Assembly (NCBI GenBank): GCA_001465935.1
Contig: LNKV01000003.1
Span: 254,363-318,362, forward strand
Length of the DNA stretch: 64,000 nucleotides
Reading direction: 5' to 3'
Source: Clarireedia homoeocarpa
Taxonomy: Eukaryota; Ascomycota; Leotiomycetes; Helotiales; Rutstroemiaceae
Shown here: piece after piece, positions 32,523 to 45,653 of the stretch
Layout of the letters: every line of letters starts with the position of its first letter
Numbering within the stretch: position 1 is the first letter of the stretch
Position numbers and translations under genes: made by a program
The notes under the pieces: generated by a model
Databases searched by the model: none
What the model was told of the DNA's origin: nothing
What the model saw: only the letters and a program-made list of their open reading frames with translations

Positions 32523-34150
32523 TCTAAAAGAACTCTGTATGTATTGAGAAATGCAATGATGTAAAAGAATATACTCTAAGTAGAGGAACAAAGAAAGCAC
32601 CAGACAAGAATCGAATCTAATACACTTTTTATATCGGTATTGCCCGCGACACAATGATATGTAGTTGAAGCTACCGTCACCGATGTCTTGGCTTCGCGGA
32701 GTATGTGAGGCTCTAGCGGAGAACCGAGGCTGAGTGCTCGGTTGGACTGACTTCAAGCTCTTATCGATAAGAATGATGGCACCCCTTTCGTAAAGCCCAG
32801 GCACCACTTTAGCAACCTCGTGTTGGAGATTGCGGTATTGCTCCGCGAACACCGTTTCGTTTGGTAGCTGACACGGGTAAGCTTCCAGCTAGGTGTGACA
32901 AATTCTGCACTTGTGGCGTATAGTGAAATATAGTATGGCCCACGTACATGCATGCAGTGTAGTGTAGTTTCTTTGCTAGACATGTATGAGTACTGTATCT
33001 GTCACGCACACGAAATTTGATGGTCAGCAGCAAATCAACGATGGTGATGGATGAGTAGCCCCTCAAATTTTGAATCCCAGACCGACCTGCCCAGGTAGAG
33101 GTGTACAAATGACCCCCCTGACTATGTTGTTCCGCTACCGAAGCCAGTTGATGTCCTTATTAAGCAAGTTGGGATGGTTATTTGCAGTTTCTCCCCCACA
33201 ACCAAGCTACTACTAAGGTAGGTCCCGGTAGACAATGCGTGGATCGTACTTGAGGGACTTGGATACGTACCTAGTTCTAGCTCCTACTAGATAGATACAT
33301 ACTAGATATTAGATACACTACACTTGCAGCCTGCTCAGCTGCCGGTGTGTTTCATTTCCACCAAGCACTTAATCTACGTCAGCCATCGTCAATAATGACC
33401 GTCGTCTTGAGGGGTGGCTGTGAATGATGACGAAGATGATGTTGTTGGTGGTGGTGTTTGTCCTTCGGTGTGAATAAGACAGAAAGACAGAAAGACAGAA
33501 AGACAGACGAAGCTTGAAAGGAAAGCAGGCCAAAATTAGCACGGGGTTCAATCACACCCTCTTTCTCACCTGAAGCTACCTGGCTCCCCAGATGTAGGTA
33601 TGCAAAGAGTCTTATATCCTTGCTTGCTTATTATCCTTCATCCTGTCAATATCTACTCGTATATCCATATCCATCTCCATCTCCATCTCCACACTCACAA
33701 CCACAAAGATACAAAGATACTCACTCCCTCGCTCGTATGACCGTAGATCCAACTTCTTCCCTTTCTGATTTGTTTTCCGGATTCTGGACCTCAATGCGGC
33801 TTTTGTAGCTTTGCATCGTTTTAGTGAAATGATTCCTGAGGATCTCGAAACGCTCTATAATGAAAGCGTTCAGGAACTTTACAGACGAACTTAACCGCTA
33901 CTTTTAAGTCACCGCGCCTAGCGAGAACCTACTGCAGGAATCCCTATACACAGATTGACTTCTCCACAACAACAACAACCCTTAGTCCTAACCAAATATT
34001 TGTTTCTGGTGACAAGCATACAGCTTAGATGCCAAAACCTTTATCTTATTCAAGGCCTTCGACAACATTGTCAGAACAGGGCAATATCTCTTACAACAGG
34101 CTCCAACAGACACACTTTAGTGGGGTAACTCTAAAGAGAGGGAGGTGAAA
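32523..34150. other. Divergent intergenic with short tandem repeats
   Basis: 1.6 kb between the thioesterase (leftward) and the ArfGAP gene (rightward). It has an (AGACAGAA)n run at about 33478-33507 and an (ATCTCC)n-like run at about 33666-33692. No coding gene is supported. Confidence 0.55.
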
Positions 34151-37100
34151 ATGGGTAATGTTAGCAGCAGATCCGACGATGGCGCACCGTTATACTTGAG
34201 AGACCAGACTCGCCGTGAGTATTCGGATTCAGTCCGGGCAATTTTCGAAGGGATTGAGTGTGCTAACCATTGCACACGGCAGTCACGATATCCTCTTTAT
34301 CAATCACCAATTCACGAAAGAAAACCATCCTAAACATTGTTCCAAACGGCTTTCCAGCCACGAAGGTATCTGCAATTCGCGATTTGGGAGATAGCGCTGT
34401 GGTGGAATATGTCCAGGTAACGACTTAACGCATACATTGCATTTGGTCCTACCGACAAATGCTAATCAAGATGCTGCAGGACCCCGACACACTTCCGGGA
34501 GCCTCTCCAAATTTCCTCATCAAAATTAACAACGACGAAGAGCTTACATTTAATTTCACGTTCATTGTACGACAGACGCAAGGCTTTCTTCCAGGTACCA
34601 GTGGCGGACAAGATGTGGTTGGTTTAATGGATACGACTATTAATGGCCTTACATACGTATCAGCATCGACCGCACGAGAGGTGGAGAACCTGGTCACTCG
34701 AGAGTTCCATGCCAATCCGAATTTACATAAGAATGCGAATGTTCAGTTGGTTGGTGATTATTCTACCGGTGGCACTCAGTCTGTGTCTTTCGAGTGGTCT
34801 TGGAAATGGAGACCTCCAAAATCAACGGAGGATCGCGGGGGCGGTTGGAGAAATCATTGCAGTGTATGTGGAACAAAGCCATCACGGAATTCTTATGCTG
34901 ATGGAGAAACAGTTTGTCGAATATGACCAGCGAGCGCATCGACTAGACACCCTTGCGAGCTTTTCGTTCTGGGTTTCAAGTAAGAACGCTGGTAATCATC
35001 ACAATCCGCATTACTGACCAATTCTTAGACACACAAGTCCTAAGCTTGCCAGGCTCGCCTTCACCACCTTTCCATCTTGTTCCACCACCCAAGTTACGAG
35101 TTCCTTCCTCCCAATCTATGGACTCGCGTATGAGTGGCGCCGACGTATCACTTGACGAGGGGCCACCTTCGCCAAATCCCCTTATCGCTGAGTCGATGAT
35201 AGTTCCTCAACTTCCACCCTCCGATATGCCTAAAGTCGATGTCTCCTGCCAGCGACCTGCTGAGGATATGACCAATACTGAAGATGGACCGTTGTTCCGG
35301 GCTACAATGAAGGCTCTCGAGCAGAAGACAGGAAATATGCGCACGCGCATGAAGAAGGTTCTCAGAAAAGCAGAGGCTGCACATGTGGCGCAGATAGAAT
35401 GCAACGATGCGACCAAGGGCTTTATGGAAGCGCTTCGTGAAGCCTCTAACTCAAACGTCAACGCAGTTCAGCCCGCCTTGGACCACTATTTCGATAAGAT
35501 CGCGCGCGAAATCTTGCAGTACGAGAAGGAGAACGTCACTAACCTTCAGAAAATCATCATCGAGCCGCTCGCAAAATTATACACCCTCGATATCAAGCAA
35601 GCTGAAGCGAAGAAGCGAGATTTTGAGGAGGAAAGTAAGGATTACTATGCATACGTATCAAGATATCTGGGACAACGTCAAGATTCATTGAAGCATAAGA
35701 AACGTGTGGAAAGTGATTCTAAATATCAGACAAAGCGCCGCAACTTCGAGCTAAAGCGATTCGATTACTCTTCATTCATGCAGGATCTACATGGAGGACG
35801 GAAGGAGCAAGAAGTTTTATCCCATTTGACGAAGTATGCAGATGCTCAGGCACGAAGCTATTTGGCAGCAGCGAAGAAGATTGAGCAAATGCTTCCACAA
35901 TTAGAAGCGCTAAGTGCGGAGGTTAAAAATGCTGATAAGGAGTTTCAGTATCAGAGAACTGAGCGCGAGGAGAAGAGACGAAACCTTGAGAAAAGCACCG
36001 TCACATACATTGAGCCCGAAACGGTACCTGCAGAAAGTGTAGCTCCTGGTACTTCAGGCTCAGGCAATGGCGGTTCATATATCTCCGATTCGGAACTCAA
36101 CCGATCGGATAGCACTGGGCATCAAATGCGACCAGTACCAACAAATGGTACAAGTACAACAATTGGGAACGGCGGTGCGGCTGAGTTTTCGAGATCTCCT
36201 GGGAGTCTTTCATCCACAGTTGGAGGACCAATCGGAAGTCCTGTTGCGAATCCTCGATTTCGTGGCATTCGGGACCTGGAAGAAAAAGACTACAGCCAAG
36301 TTACAGCGAGTGAGAAACTGGGCACACAGCGAAAGGAGGGTCTTGTCTGGGCTTTAAGCAGACCTGGCAGTCATGTTGATCCAAGGGGCTTGAATAAGCA
36401 AGCCTGGCATAAGTACGTAGCACATACAAATAAATGGTATGAAGGGAACTAACCGAACATAGGTTTTGGATCGTCATTGATGAGGGTAAGCTGTCCGAGT
36501 ACAGCAACTGGAAACAGCGCCTGGACTTGCATATGGAACCTATCGATCTTCGGATGGCTTCAGTACGTGAAGCTCGAGACGCTGACCGTCGGTTCTGCTT
36601 TGAGGTTATCACTCCTCAGTACAAGAGAGTCTACCAGGCAACTTCAGAGGATGATATGAAAAACTGGATATCTGCCATCAACAACGCTGTACAACGTGCA
36701 GTTGAAGGTAGAGGTCTAAGCGATATACCTGCACCTGCACCACCGCCAGAACCTCATTCCATTAGGAGAGAAATCGGATCTATTCTGACTGGCAAGAGTT
36801 CGTCTATGAATCATGGGCACTCATCGACCACAAACACGACCAACAATGTCTTCAGGAGGACGACTGTCGGTGCCAGACCTGCTTACGGACGTTCTACTAG
36901 TAGCAGTTTTGACGAGAGTCCAGACAAGCTTCTGCAGCTGCTGCGCGACACTGATCAAGGGAACTGCTGGTGTGCAGACTGCGGATCTGGTATCAAGACT
37001 GAATGGGTTTCTATTAATCTAGGGATTGTTCTTTGTATCGAATGCAGTGGAATCCATCGTTCACTTGGAACACATATTAGCAAAGTCCGGTCGTTGACAC

Positions 37101-37771
37101 TTGACGTTAATTCGTTCACCACGGATATCGTTGAGCTTCTCTTACTGGTTGGTAACCGCGTGTCGAACATGGTTTGGGAAGCCAAACTTGATCCTGCGCT
37201 GAAGCCTGCACCTGCTGCAAGTCGAGAGCAAAGACTCAAGTTTATCACGGCCAAATATGTTGATCGAGCATTTGTGGAACCAATATCATCCACTCTTTCA
37301 CGGTTTGCCACTGCTGATGAAACTCTTCTTGCTGCCATAAAGAAGAATGATATCCAGCAAGTGATTTATGCTCTGGCGCTCAAGGCCAATCCGAACGTAA
37401 CAGATAAGTCAAGAGGGACACACTCCGTCTTTTTGGCTCTAGCTGCTGCAGACCCCGCTTCTCCAGCACAGGCAACATCACCAGTGCGGGTCGAACCACC
37501 GGCGAAGATTGTGCCATTCCCCGTGGCAGAAATGCTCGTTCAGCATGGGGCGGAGATTCCGACTACGCTACCGGCATTCCCATTGAGCAGAAGTGCAACA
37601 CTGTATATTGAGCAGAAGGCACAGCGTGGAGTAAGTACGAATGATACGGTGGGAGCTCTGCCCACTACAATGACGGCACAGGAGAAATTGAAGGAGCGAG
37701 AGGCGAAGCTGCAGAAGCGTGTGAGTGCTGGCGGAAGACTGGCTAAGACGCCCATTCCGGAACGTTCATGA
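34151..37771 (+). CDS. csx2: BAR-PH-ArfGAP protein (Csx2-like ARF GTPase activator)
   Basis: Six exons, join(34151..34214, 34283..34416, 34480..34863, 34913..34979, 35029..36412, 36463..37771), give about 1,113 residues. An N-terminal fungal-specific region comes first, then a BAR-type coiled coil (about 300-540), a PH domain (about 645-745) and an ArfGAP zinc finger (about 835-955) with CWCADC, then CIEC 16 residues later and the catalytic Arg in GIHRSLG. It would stimulate GTP hydrolysis on ARF at curved membranes in Golgi or endocytic traffic, as proposed for S. pombe Csx2. The start MGNVSS fits an N-myristoylation site (Gly2, Ser6), supporting ATG 34151. The C-terminal ~130 residues have ankyrin-like spacing but are weak. 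The symbol is by analogy. Confidence 0.9.
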
Positions 37772-39345
37772 AGTCGAATGGTGTGTTAATGAATGATGGA
37801 TGATTTAGAGATACCATGGGTTTTAGCATTCTCGGCGTTATCTGAATCTTTTGTATTAGGCAGGCTATATGCTGCAATGGAAGGTATGGGGGTGGGGGGA
37901 ACTGGCTTGGGCAAAAGAGGAATTCTTTCTGCTACTTGGTGAATGTTTACATGGCGATAAAAGGCACTCTCAAGGGGGGGTTTATTTTTTTATTTTTTTA
38001 TTTTTTTTTCTCGTGGTTTGCTATTTCGTGGCGGTTGGATAAGAATATTAATGTTAATGGAGTAGCACAGGAGTAGGCTTATTAGGGTAGGGATTATCGG
38101 TAGACGAGCTTGAACAGAGTATTGTATGTAGCTATTATGAAAAAACCGCGCCAAGGTGTATAAGCATACTATAATAACCAATCCATATCAACCAGCAAGC
38201 GAATTGCTAACACGTGCAATTCTGCAATACCAAGATGCAAGGGAAGAACGAAACATCGTCTTTGTGGCCCAGCCCCCCTTTCACATGAAGGATTTGACCA
38301 ACCCCTGCAGCGGCTACTTATGACGTAGAATGGAGCGACGAACTGCGGAGACATGACAAGTACGGCCGACAGAGAAGGTAAAGGCTTTCAACGCCTTACC
38401 TGGATGCAGAGACTTTGCTTTGACTTGCTTTGATTTGCTTTGATGACAACGGTTTGAAGTGCCGCAACTGCCGGTCTCACGCGTTCTCGAGGATACAAGG
38501 AGGATGCAAGGAGGGTTAATGGCGGGGTTCGAAAGCAAGATATTCTCGATATTGTGACTCTGTCGGCGTTTCTCCCAGGGTCATCAAGATCCGCCTGCCT
38601 CTCATGCCCTGTTTTTTTCTCGATCCCCAGGTCCAAATCCACCCTTTTTGCTCCGCCCTATCCAGTCAGCCACTCACCTGCGCTTGTTCGGCGAACTTCG
38701 ATCAACCCTACTCAACTGCCAAGACCAGCATCGCATTGCAAGAAAGAGGGCTGCACGGCTCGACGGTTACTCGGAGGTCGGCTCTTCTTGGCAAAGCTTG
38801 TGTCGCGAATTGCGACTTGAATCTGATCTGAGCACTGCAACTGACAGGAAGAAGCTCGTTTTCCATCCTTGGACCGTATTCCTCTAACGCAAACGCACAC
38901 GCATACATAACAGAGACCCGGTCTGCTTCTGGAAGGGGAAGAACCGCCGGGCACAAGACGCAGAAGACAGGAAATAGGCGATAGGAAACAGGAGTGGGCG
39001 GGCGGAAACGGCATGGTTCACGATAATTAACCCAATTCCCAATTTCCCGGTTTAGCTGTTTTTGCTTTTCAGCTGCGTCTTTACTCTTAAGGCGCCGAGG
39101 ACCCTTATTTGCTTAGGAGTCGTATTTTGACTTCGCCATCTGTTTATTACGTATTGACTTGGAAGCCAAACTCTTAAATTCCGTACCTCGGCGGAAAGCG
39201 CAGTGGCTCCTCGGCGAATGCTTCTTTGGAGCTTGGCGGACTGTAAGCTCATTTCACGTATTACTCTGTCGCGCGCAAATTGCGCTGCGCATTGGGCCTA
39301 CAAAACTAGCACACCGACAAGCAAGCTGAACATCTTCACAGCGAA
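37772..39345. other. Intergenic upstream of the C2-domain gene
   Basis: About 1.57 kb. It has a poly-T-rich tract at 37978-38013 and a TTTGCTTTGA-type repeat at 38411-38443. The right end probably contains a long leader for the C2-domain gene. No gene is supported. Confidence 0.5.
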
Positions 39346-41331
39346 ATGGAAAATATGTCGGAAAAGGTTGGAGATCCTGCAATCAACGGTACAACAATAT
39401 ATGGTGTGGATGAGAACAAGAGCCCGAATACTGCTGCAACTGCGAATGGTGCGGGCCATGCAAAAAATGCGAACGATGCGACCGCAACGACGAATGGCGT
39501 AAACGCAAATTCTGCAAAGCCAGACCCTGTTCCAGCAACAAGTGGCGTGAATGGTACTGCTCCAATGACGAATGGCACTGCTCCGGATACCGACGCAGAA
39601 AAAGAGAAACATAAAGATGCAGAAAAGCAGCACGAAGAGAAGCAACACCATCATGATATGAAAGCAGCCAAGAACAAGCTAAATGCACAGCAACAAAAGC
39701 TGCACGACAAGAATAATCCTCCTGGAGGTTACGATGCAACTCCAATTCCGCATGCGCCCGACGGTTTTACTGTTCGCATTACTTTCCATCGCGCTGAAAA
39801 TCTGCCCATCTCAGATCTCAACTCCCGATCTTCAGATCCCTTCTTGACGGCGACTTTAACGTCCTCGCTGCTCAAACGGCACAAGGAAGATCCAGAGCTG
39901 GTATTGCGCACACAGACTATACACAAAAATACGGACCCGGTATGGAATAAGACGTGGACAGTGGCTGGTATACCTTCGACTGGTTTTCGTTTGAAGTGCC
40001 GACTCTACGATGAGGACCCTGCGGATCATGACGATCGTCTGGGAAACGTTACAATATATGTGGACCAAGTCGGGCCCAATTGGCAAGGGTTCCGTGAGAA
40101 GGTGTTTGATATTGAGAAGAGAATGGGCAGCAAGAGAGCTTATGGTATAAGGGCTTGTGGTGCGATGTTCAGCAGGAATATACATATGGATGCCAGGCTT
40201 GTCGTAAGTGCGGAATTCTTGGGCCCTTCAGATGAGCCCCACGGTCGAATGTATACAGTTGGAGAGACATGCTTCTTTAAACACTATTCACCTATGATCG
40301 GTCGTCTCGCTGGTACTAAAGCCCCAGGAAGCTCAGAGGGTGGGAAAGCGCCGGTTGAAAGATATGAGTGAGTTGTTAACTATCTTACAATTTGCGCGAA
40401 CATTCTCTAACAGATCAGTTTCCAAGCAAATCAAATACAACTTGAGGGTCCGGTGCCGGAAGAACTGTATCATCGATACGTTGAGTTCAAGCCTTTCGTA
40501 AAAGGAATGTTCTCCAAAGCAGGATTGCGTGGTCGTGTGTTGAACAAGGCTCTCCACCACCAGCATGCTCGAGTATACAACTTTAGCAACACTACTGAGT
40601 ATGGAAAGTTTCCACCTAAATCCGAGGAGGCTTCTTTACAATTCCTGAAAATGGTACATTTTGATGAAGGTGGAAGGATTTTCACCTACGTCCTTACGTT
40701 AGATGGTCTTCTTCGATTCACTGAAACTGGAAAAGAATTCGGTATCGATCTTCTGTCAAAACATACTATGCATAGTGATGTGAACATCTACATCGCTTGT
40801 TCGGGAGAGTTCTTCATCCGTCGTCTGAAATATCCCAACGAACATACAGACGCTCCCAACCAAGCAACCCATCCCAACGAAGAAATTTCCGGCGGTCCGC
40901 CCCACGATCCACCTCCCAAGGACCCCAAACACTACGAACTAGTCATTGATAACGACAGTGGCACCTACCGACCCAAAGGCGACCTCCTCCCCATCCTGAA
41001 ACGTTTTCTCAAAGAAAACTTCCCCGGTCTACACGTCGTGACGAAGGAATGCACGGATGACCATCTCCAGAAGATGAAGCAAGGCCAGCGCGAGAGGAAG
41101 AAGAAGGAAGGCAAGACGGTGCAGATGGTTCAGGATTCCGACGATGAGATTAGCAGTAGTGATGAGGAGAATCTGGATCGCTTGGGTGGCGCGAAGAAGA
41201 GTAAGAGGGAGAGGATGTTGGCCGCGGTGGAGGATCCGAGTCAGGCATTGAAGGATGCTATTCCGGGGCGTAAGGGGAAGGAGGAGAGGGTGCAGCGGGA
41301 GACGGAGGAGGATCGTATTGAGACTGCGTAG
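39346..41331 (+). CDS. C2-domain protein of unknown function
   Basis: Two exons, join(39346..40367, 40419..41331), give 644 residues. The first ~130 residues are low-complexity (Asn/Ala/Thr, then Lys/His/Glu). A C2 domain follows (about 140-260), with the typical first strand (FTVRITFHRAENLP), the SSDPFLTATL loop and the DPVWNKTW motif. It has Asp residues in the loops that could bind calcium. The C-terminal half contains conserved aromatic blocks (ELYHRYVEFKPFVKGMF, FDEGGRIFTYVLTLDGLLRF) that I cannot assign to a named domain, and ends in a charged, Ser/Asp-rich tail. The order of parts suggests a membrane-associated fungal protein whose orthologues are annotated only as C2-domain proteins. 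No membrane segment or signal peptide is seen. The intron preserves frame and the start is the first Met of the frame. Confidence 0.85.
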
Positions 41332-43622
41332 GTAGGGGATGGAGGGTTTAATCAGAGTTGAATATTTGTGGTGAGGATGAAAGTGAATATGAGAGTTGGT
41401 GACTGCGGAAGATTTTTAGTGAAGGTTAAATTTGGGAGTGAGACTTAAGCGAAAGGGGGATTGGGTGGAGGGCGTTTTGCAGTTTTAACGATTCTCCTTG
41501 CTGTTCTTGATATCCTGATGTTTGGGCAGGTAATTGTTGATGCACTGGGCTGATTCATTCTTCCTGGAATGGAATAGAAACTTGGTGATATTTAATAAAA
41601 AGTATTTCTGGATGTCGCTTACCAGTTTTTGTGCTTGTTATTGAGAATTCTGTGTTCTTTTGGAGGTATTCTCAAGAGTGCTTGACAGATTTCGAGAGAG
41701 GTCAGTTGGTGTCTCTAGCTCTTTTTTATATCAACGTCACTGATGTTTGATCGGATTAGCTCCAAGACGACTTGACCATGAAATGACCAAAAATGGGTTG
41801 CTTATCGCTTTTGCAATTGCACCAATCAACTTCGTCACGGTGGGAGGTTTCCTTTGCGGTTAACTACCTCACAAATCACGAGGCGACGGAGTCTTGATTA
41901 CATGATCGATTCTGAATAGCCCCCCTTCTCGAGACGACGACATCAGGTTGCTGCTCAGAGAGGCAGAGAGGTGGAAGAGTTCGAGTGCGGTTACGTATAT
42001 CGATGCATTAAATCTCGAATACCTTGAGGCTTTCTTATGTTGCACGGCTCTTGCGAGTAGTGTGGTTTGATACTTACTGCAGTAGTACTCAGAGTTAGTA
42101 AGTTCTCGATGTCCAAATCCCACTTCAACAACTAGATATAAGGCTTAGCGTGTGACACTTTATTAATAATAAAGAACCAGGACGGACCTACTTCATCCGC
42201 GTAACTACATCCAGCTAGCTGTGCAATCTACTCAGTAAGAGAGAAATTAGCTAGTGCTTCTAACTAGCGACTCAAGCATGGGCAGAGGAGGAACAGGAAA
42301 AATATTGAGAGGACTATGGAGAATCCTTGCCCTCGTTGCAATCCCGAGGTTTTACCCAACTGGACTTCATCTGTTCCTCCCATTCGAGAAGAAGATCTTT
42401 GCGACTTATCTTCGGACATGGTGAAGAATGGTGAACTGATCCTTGGAGACGGAGGATGTGAAAACACTCTTCGTCGCAGCTTCGATGCTTCTACTCGTTA
42501 CCTGTATACAGCATAATGCCCAGTCTATGTGGTATATGAACCACGACTGAGGTCGATATCACGGGCATACTGGGCTGAAAAGTCTGCTGCTGTCCTTGCC
42601 GTCAGAAAAGGTGATAATTAAATGATTCAACGGCGCAAACTAGCTGCAAACTTGAGGTGGTGATAGGGTTCGAGGCATATTATGTTTATGCAAGAGTTAG
42701 TTCGAAGGAGTTATGACCTACATATAGTAAGTCTACTTATTTCGTCATTTCGACGAAGCTGCTATTAAACCATTAATAAGATCAGAAAGTTGGAGCTAAT
42801 GTTGATGCCGCGGCCATTCTCCACAATAGACAAAATAGCTAATAGATAGCATTACGGTATGCTAACGCCGCTGAATGAAGTAAGATTTTGTGCTAAGACG
42901 TCTGTAGAATATGCAGTGTTAGGAATGTAGCAGTTTTGTCTATAAAACCAGTTCATACATGAGGGGAAGCCAGCTCTTCAAAGCAGAAATAACAGGTCGA
43001 TGAGAAGACATCAAGAAATGGTTGGACAGCCATCACATTCACTTTTCAGTGTCTCAAGTTCTCTAGGACCATCGTTTCGCGGCAAAATTGGCTTCAACAT
43101 ATTGTCCTTTTCTGTGTTGGAGCGCGAGAGAGATAAGTATGTCGGTCAATAATGATCTTCTACTAAGAAACGGTCCCCTAATAATTATGTGGGGGTGAGC
43201 GGTGGAATGTCGCTCCCCAATTTTGATTGGTTAGAATCAACGGTTCTCGCTAATCTTTCCAGGAGGCAAAGAGAGGATAGAACGTATATATCTGATGTAC
43301 TTAACTTTGCTGGTTTAAGAATACTATAGATTTATATTTCATTTTTTGCAAGAAGAACGTGTGTGTTTGTCGATTTGGTGCAAAATTATCATTGCTCCAA
43401 GTTATATTGTTCGAGGCTGAAAAGAATTCATCACCGAAGTTGGTCTTTGGTATCTATTCTTTTCTCTGCGTGAGAGGAAAAGCAACATTACAGCAAGGAC
43501 ACTCGTTTCTATTGATTTGGATTACTTTCTTCTCTTCATTCTCACTAAAGTCTGCGGCTTTATTTCAGCATCAGAGATCTCAGCAACAAACACATCAACC
43601 CCACGAACCTCCGAACTCAAAC
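41332..43622. other. Large intergenic region upstream of acr3
   Basis: About 2.3 kb, AT-rich, with only short frames and no recognisable gene. Frames at 42316-42516 and 43359-43622 are open but show no family signal; the latter is the acr3 leader. It separates the C2 gene from acr3. Confidence 0.5.
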
Positions 43623-45103
43623 ATGTCAGCAAAGCATCTCCATCTCTCCCCCGATGTCCTCCCTGCCTCAACCATATCACCGCCAACTTCACCACTACCC
43701 ACGCATCTCTCTCTCTCCAATGACATCGAAAAGTCTTCCCTCCAACCAGCCTCAACCACCACCCCAGAGGAACCGCAACCGCAGTCTTCTCTCTTCAAAT
43801 CTCTCAGTCTCCTTGACCGCTTTCTCGCCCTCTGGATCTTCCTCGCTATGGCTATCGGTATCATTCTAGGGAACTTCGTGCCGAATACGGCCGAGACGTT
43901 GCAGCGGGGGACGTTTGTGGGTGTTAGTGTGCCAATTGGTTGGTTCTCCTCCTTCCCTTCCCTTTCTTAACTCTTCCCATATGATCATTTCACCTCGCCC
44001 TGTATGCTCGGTAATTTTCGCCTAGCCACGCTCAAGTCCGAGAAGAAAAAGTTGCTAACATAGAATAGCAATCGGGCTGCTGGTCATGATGTATCCCATC
44101 CTCTGTAAAGTGAAGTTCGAAACGCTACATCATGCGTTCCGCACCAGAGATATCTGGATCCAGATTGCGTTCAGTGTGGTCGTGAATTGGATTGTTGCCC
44201 CGCTCGTTATGGTATGTCTCTTTTCTAGGCTGGCTTAACTCCACCTCAGTTCATTTATCTGTTACCCCTTTCGAATCACAGTTTACTCATACCGAATAGC
44301 TGGGATTATCCTACGCCTTCCTTCCCGACAAAGAAGACCTTCGCACAGGCCTCATCCTCGTCGGAATCGCCCGCTGCATCGCCATGGTAAGTTCACCCCC
44401 TCTTCCAAATCACGCAGCGAAAACAGAAGTACTAACCTCTCCATCCCCACAGGTTCTCATTTGGACTCAACTCGCCAACGGCGACACCCAATACTGCGCC
44501 ATCCTCGTGGCAATCAACAGTCTCCTCCAAATGATCCTCTTCGCCCCCCTCGCCCTCCTCTTCATAAACGTCATCTCCGACGCCGACGCCCACTCCATTG
44601 CCTACCCCACCATCGCCTCCTCCATCGGCGTCTTCCTCGGCATCCCCCTCGGCGCCGCCATCCTCACCCGCCTCACCCTCCTGTACCTCACCCCTCCCCA
44701 CTTCCTCCCTCTCTTCCTACAGTACCTCTCCCCGCTCTCTCTCCTCGGCCTGCTCTTCACCATCCTGATCCTCTTCGCCGCGCAGGGCTCGCGCATCACG
44801 CACTCGATTGTGTCCGTGGTGCGGGTTGCGGCGCCGCTGGTGGTGTATTTTGCCGTCATTTTCACCGCCACCCTGTGGGTTACGTATAAGCTGGGTTTTG
44901 GGTACAAGGTCGCGTGCACGCAGAGTTTCACGGCCGCGAGTAATAATTTCGAGTTGGCGATTGCGGTGGCCGTCGCGATGTATGGCGTTGAGAGCGAGCA
45001 GGCGCTGGCGGCGACGGTGGGGCCATTGGTGGAGGTGCCGGTGCTTTTGACGTTGGTGTATGCGGTTAGGTGGGTGGGGAAGAGGTGGGGGTGGAAGGAG
45101 TAG
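43623..45103 (+). CDS. acr3: Arsenite efflux transporter Acr3
   Basis: Four exons, join(43623..43938, 44069..44211, 44300..44386, 44453..45103), give 398 residues. It is a ten-helix transporter of the BART superfamily that exports arsenite (and in yeast antimonite) with the proton gradient. Family blocks: LLDRFLALWIFLAMAIG leading into TM1, IGLLVMMYPILCKVK in TM2, and the Cys-bearing GIARCIAMVLIW helix with LANGD after it, where the conserved Cys is needed for metalloid transport. The end EVPVLLTLVYAVRWV is also typical. The ATG at 43623 gives a family-like cytosolic N terminus; upstream in-frame sequence is unconserved. No arsenate reductase or ArsH gene is adjacent. The last exon is strikingly C-ending in codon use compared with neighbours. 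Confidence 0.94.
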
Positions 45104-45653
45104 AGGGGGATAGGAAAGAGGGAAGAAGCGGAAAAGTAGGAGGGTTGAATAGGTATGTTTAACCATGGAAGGCTTGAAGAAGAGAAGACTGGGCGGCGGT
45201 TCATGATGAAATGTATGTACGGCTAGCATAACTTTTGGCCACTTGAACTGCAGACTGTGATCTCATAATGTCATGCGAATTGTTCGTTTGGCTTGTGGTC
45301 TGAAGATATGACCACTCACAGTGTCCGGAAAAGACGGTGTATCAGATCCGCAGATAAGGCCGTTCTACGAAAGTGACCTCGATTTGGAATAAGTATATAA
45401 AGTACTTTGGAAGTTCGAAACAGTTTTGAATACTTAGATGGATTGATGTTCAAGACCACGAGCGAGCGATTATCGCAAGACTTCTCGTAGTGAGACGATG
45501 GTCCTAGCTATGAACGGCACAAAAACACACCACTCGAGGTATAGAAAGTGAGGTATGGATTGAGAGCCCGGCCGCAGGGTATGACCATTGAATTCATGCT
45601 ATGCTTCATATCGTCATTGTCTAGTTGTACAGCGCAAATAAGATGTCAACGCT
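45104..45653. other. Intergenic, convergent 3' ends of acr3 and pre4
   Basis: 550 bp with the two 3' untranslated regions. No gene is supported. Confidence 0.5.

Noticed and set aside
42316..42516. 66-residue frame with CPRC near its start
   Set aside because: No second metal-binding pair, no homologous context and no clear promoter; likely chance.
44432..45229. Long frames antisense to and overlapping acr3 exon 4
   Set aside because: Product of C-rich third positions; low-complexity Pro/His/Arg sequence without a domain.
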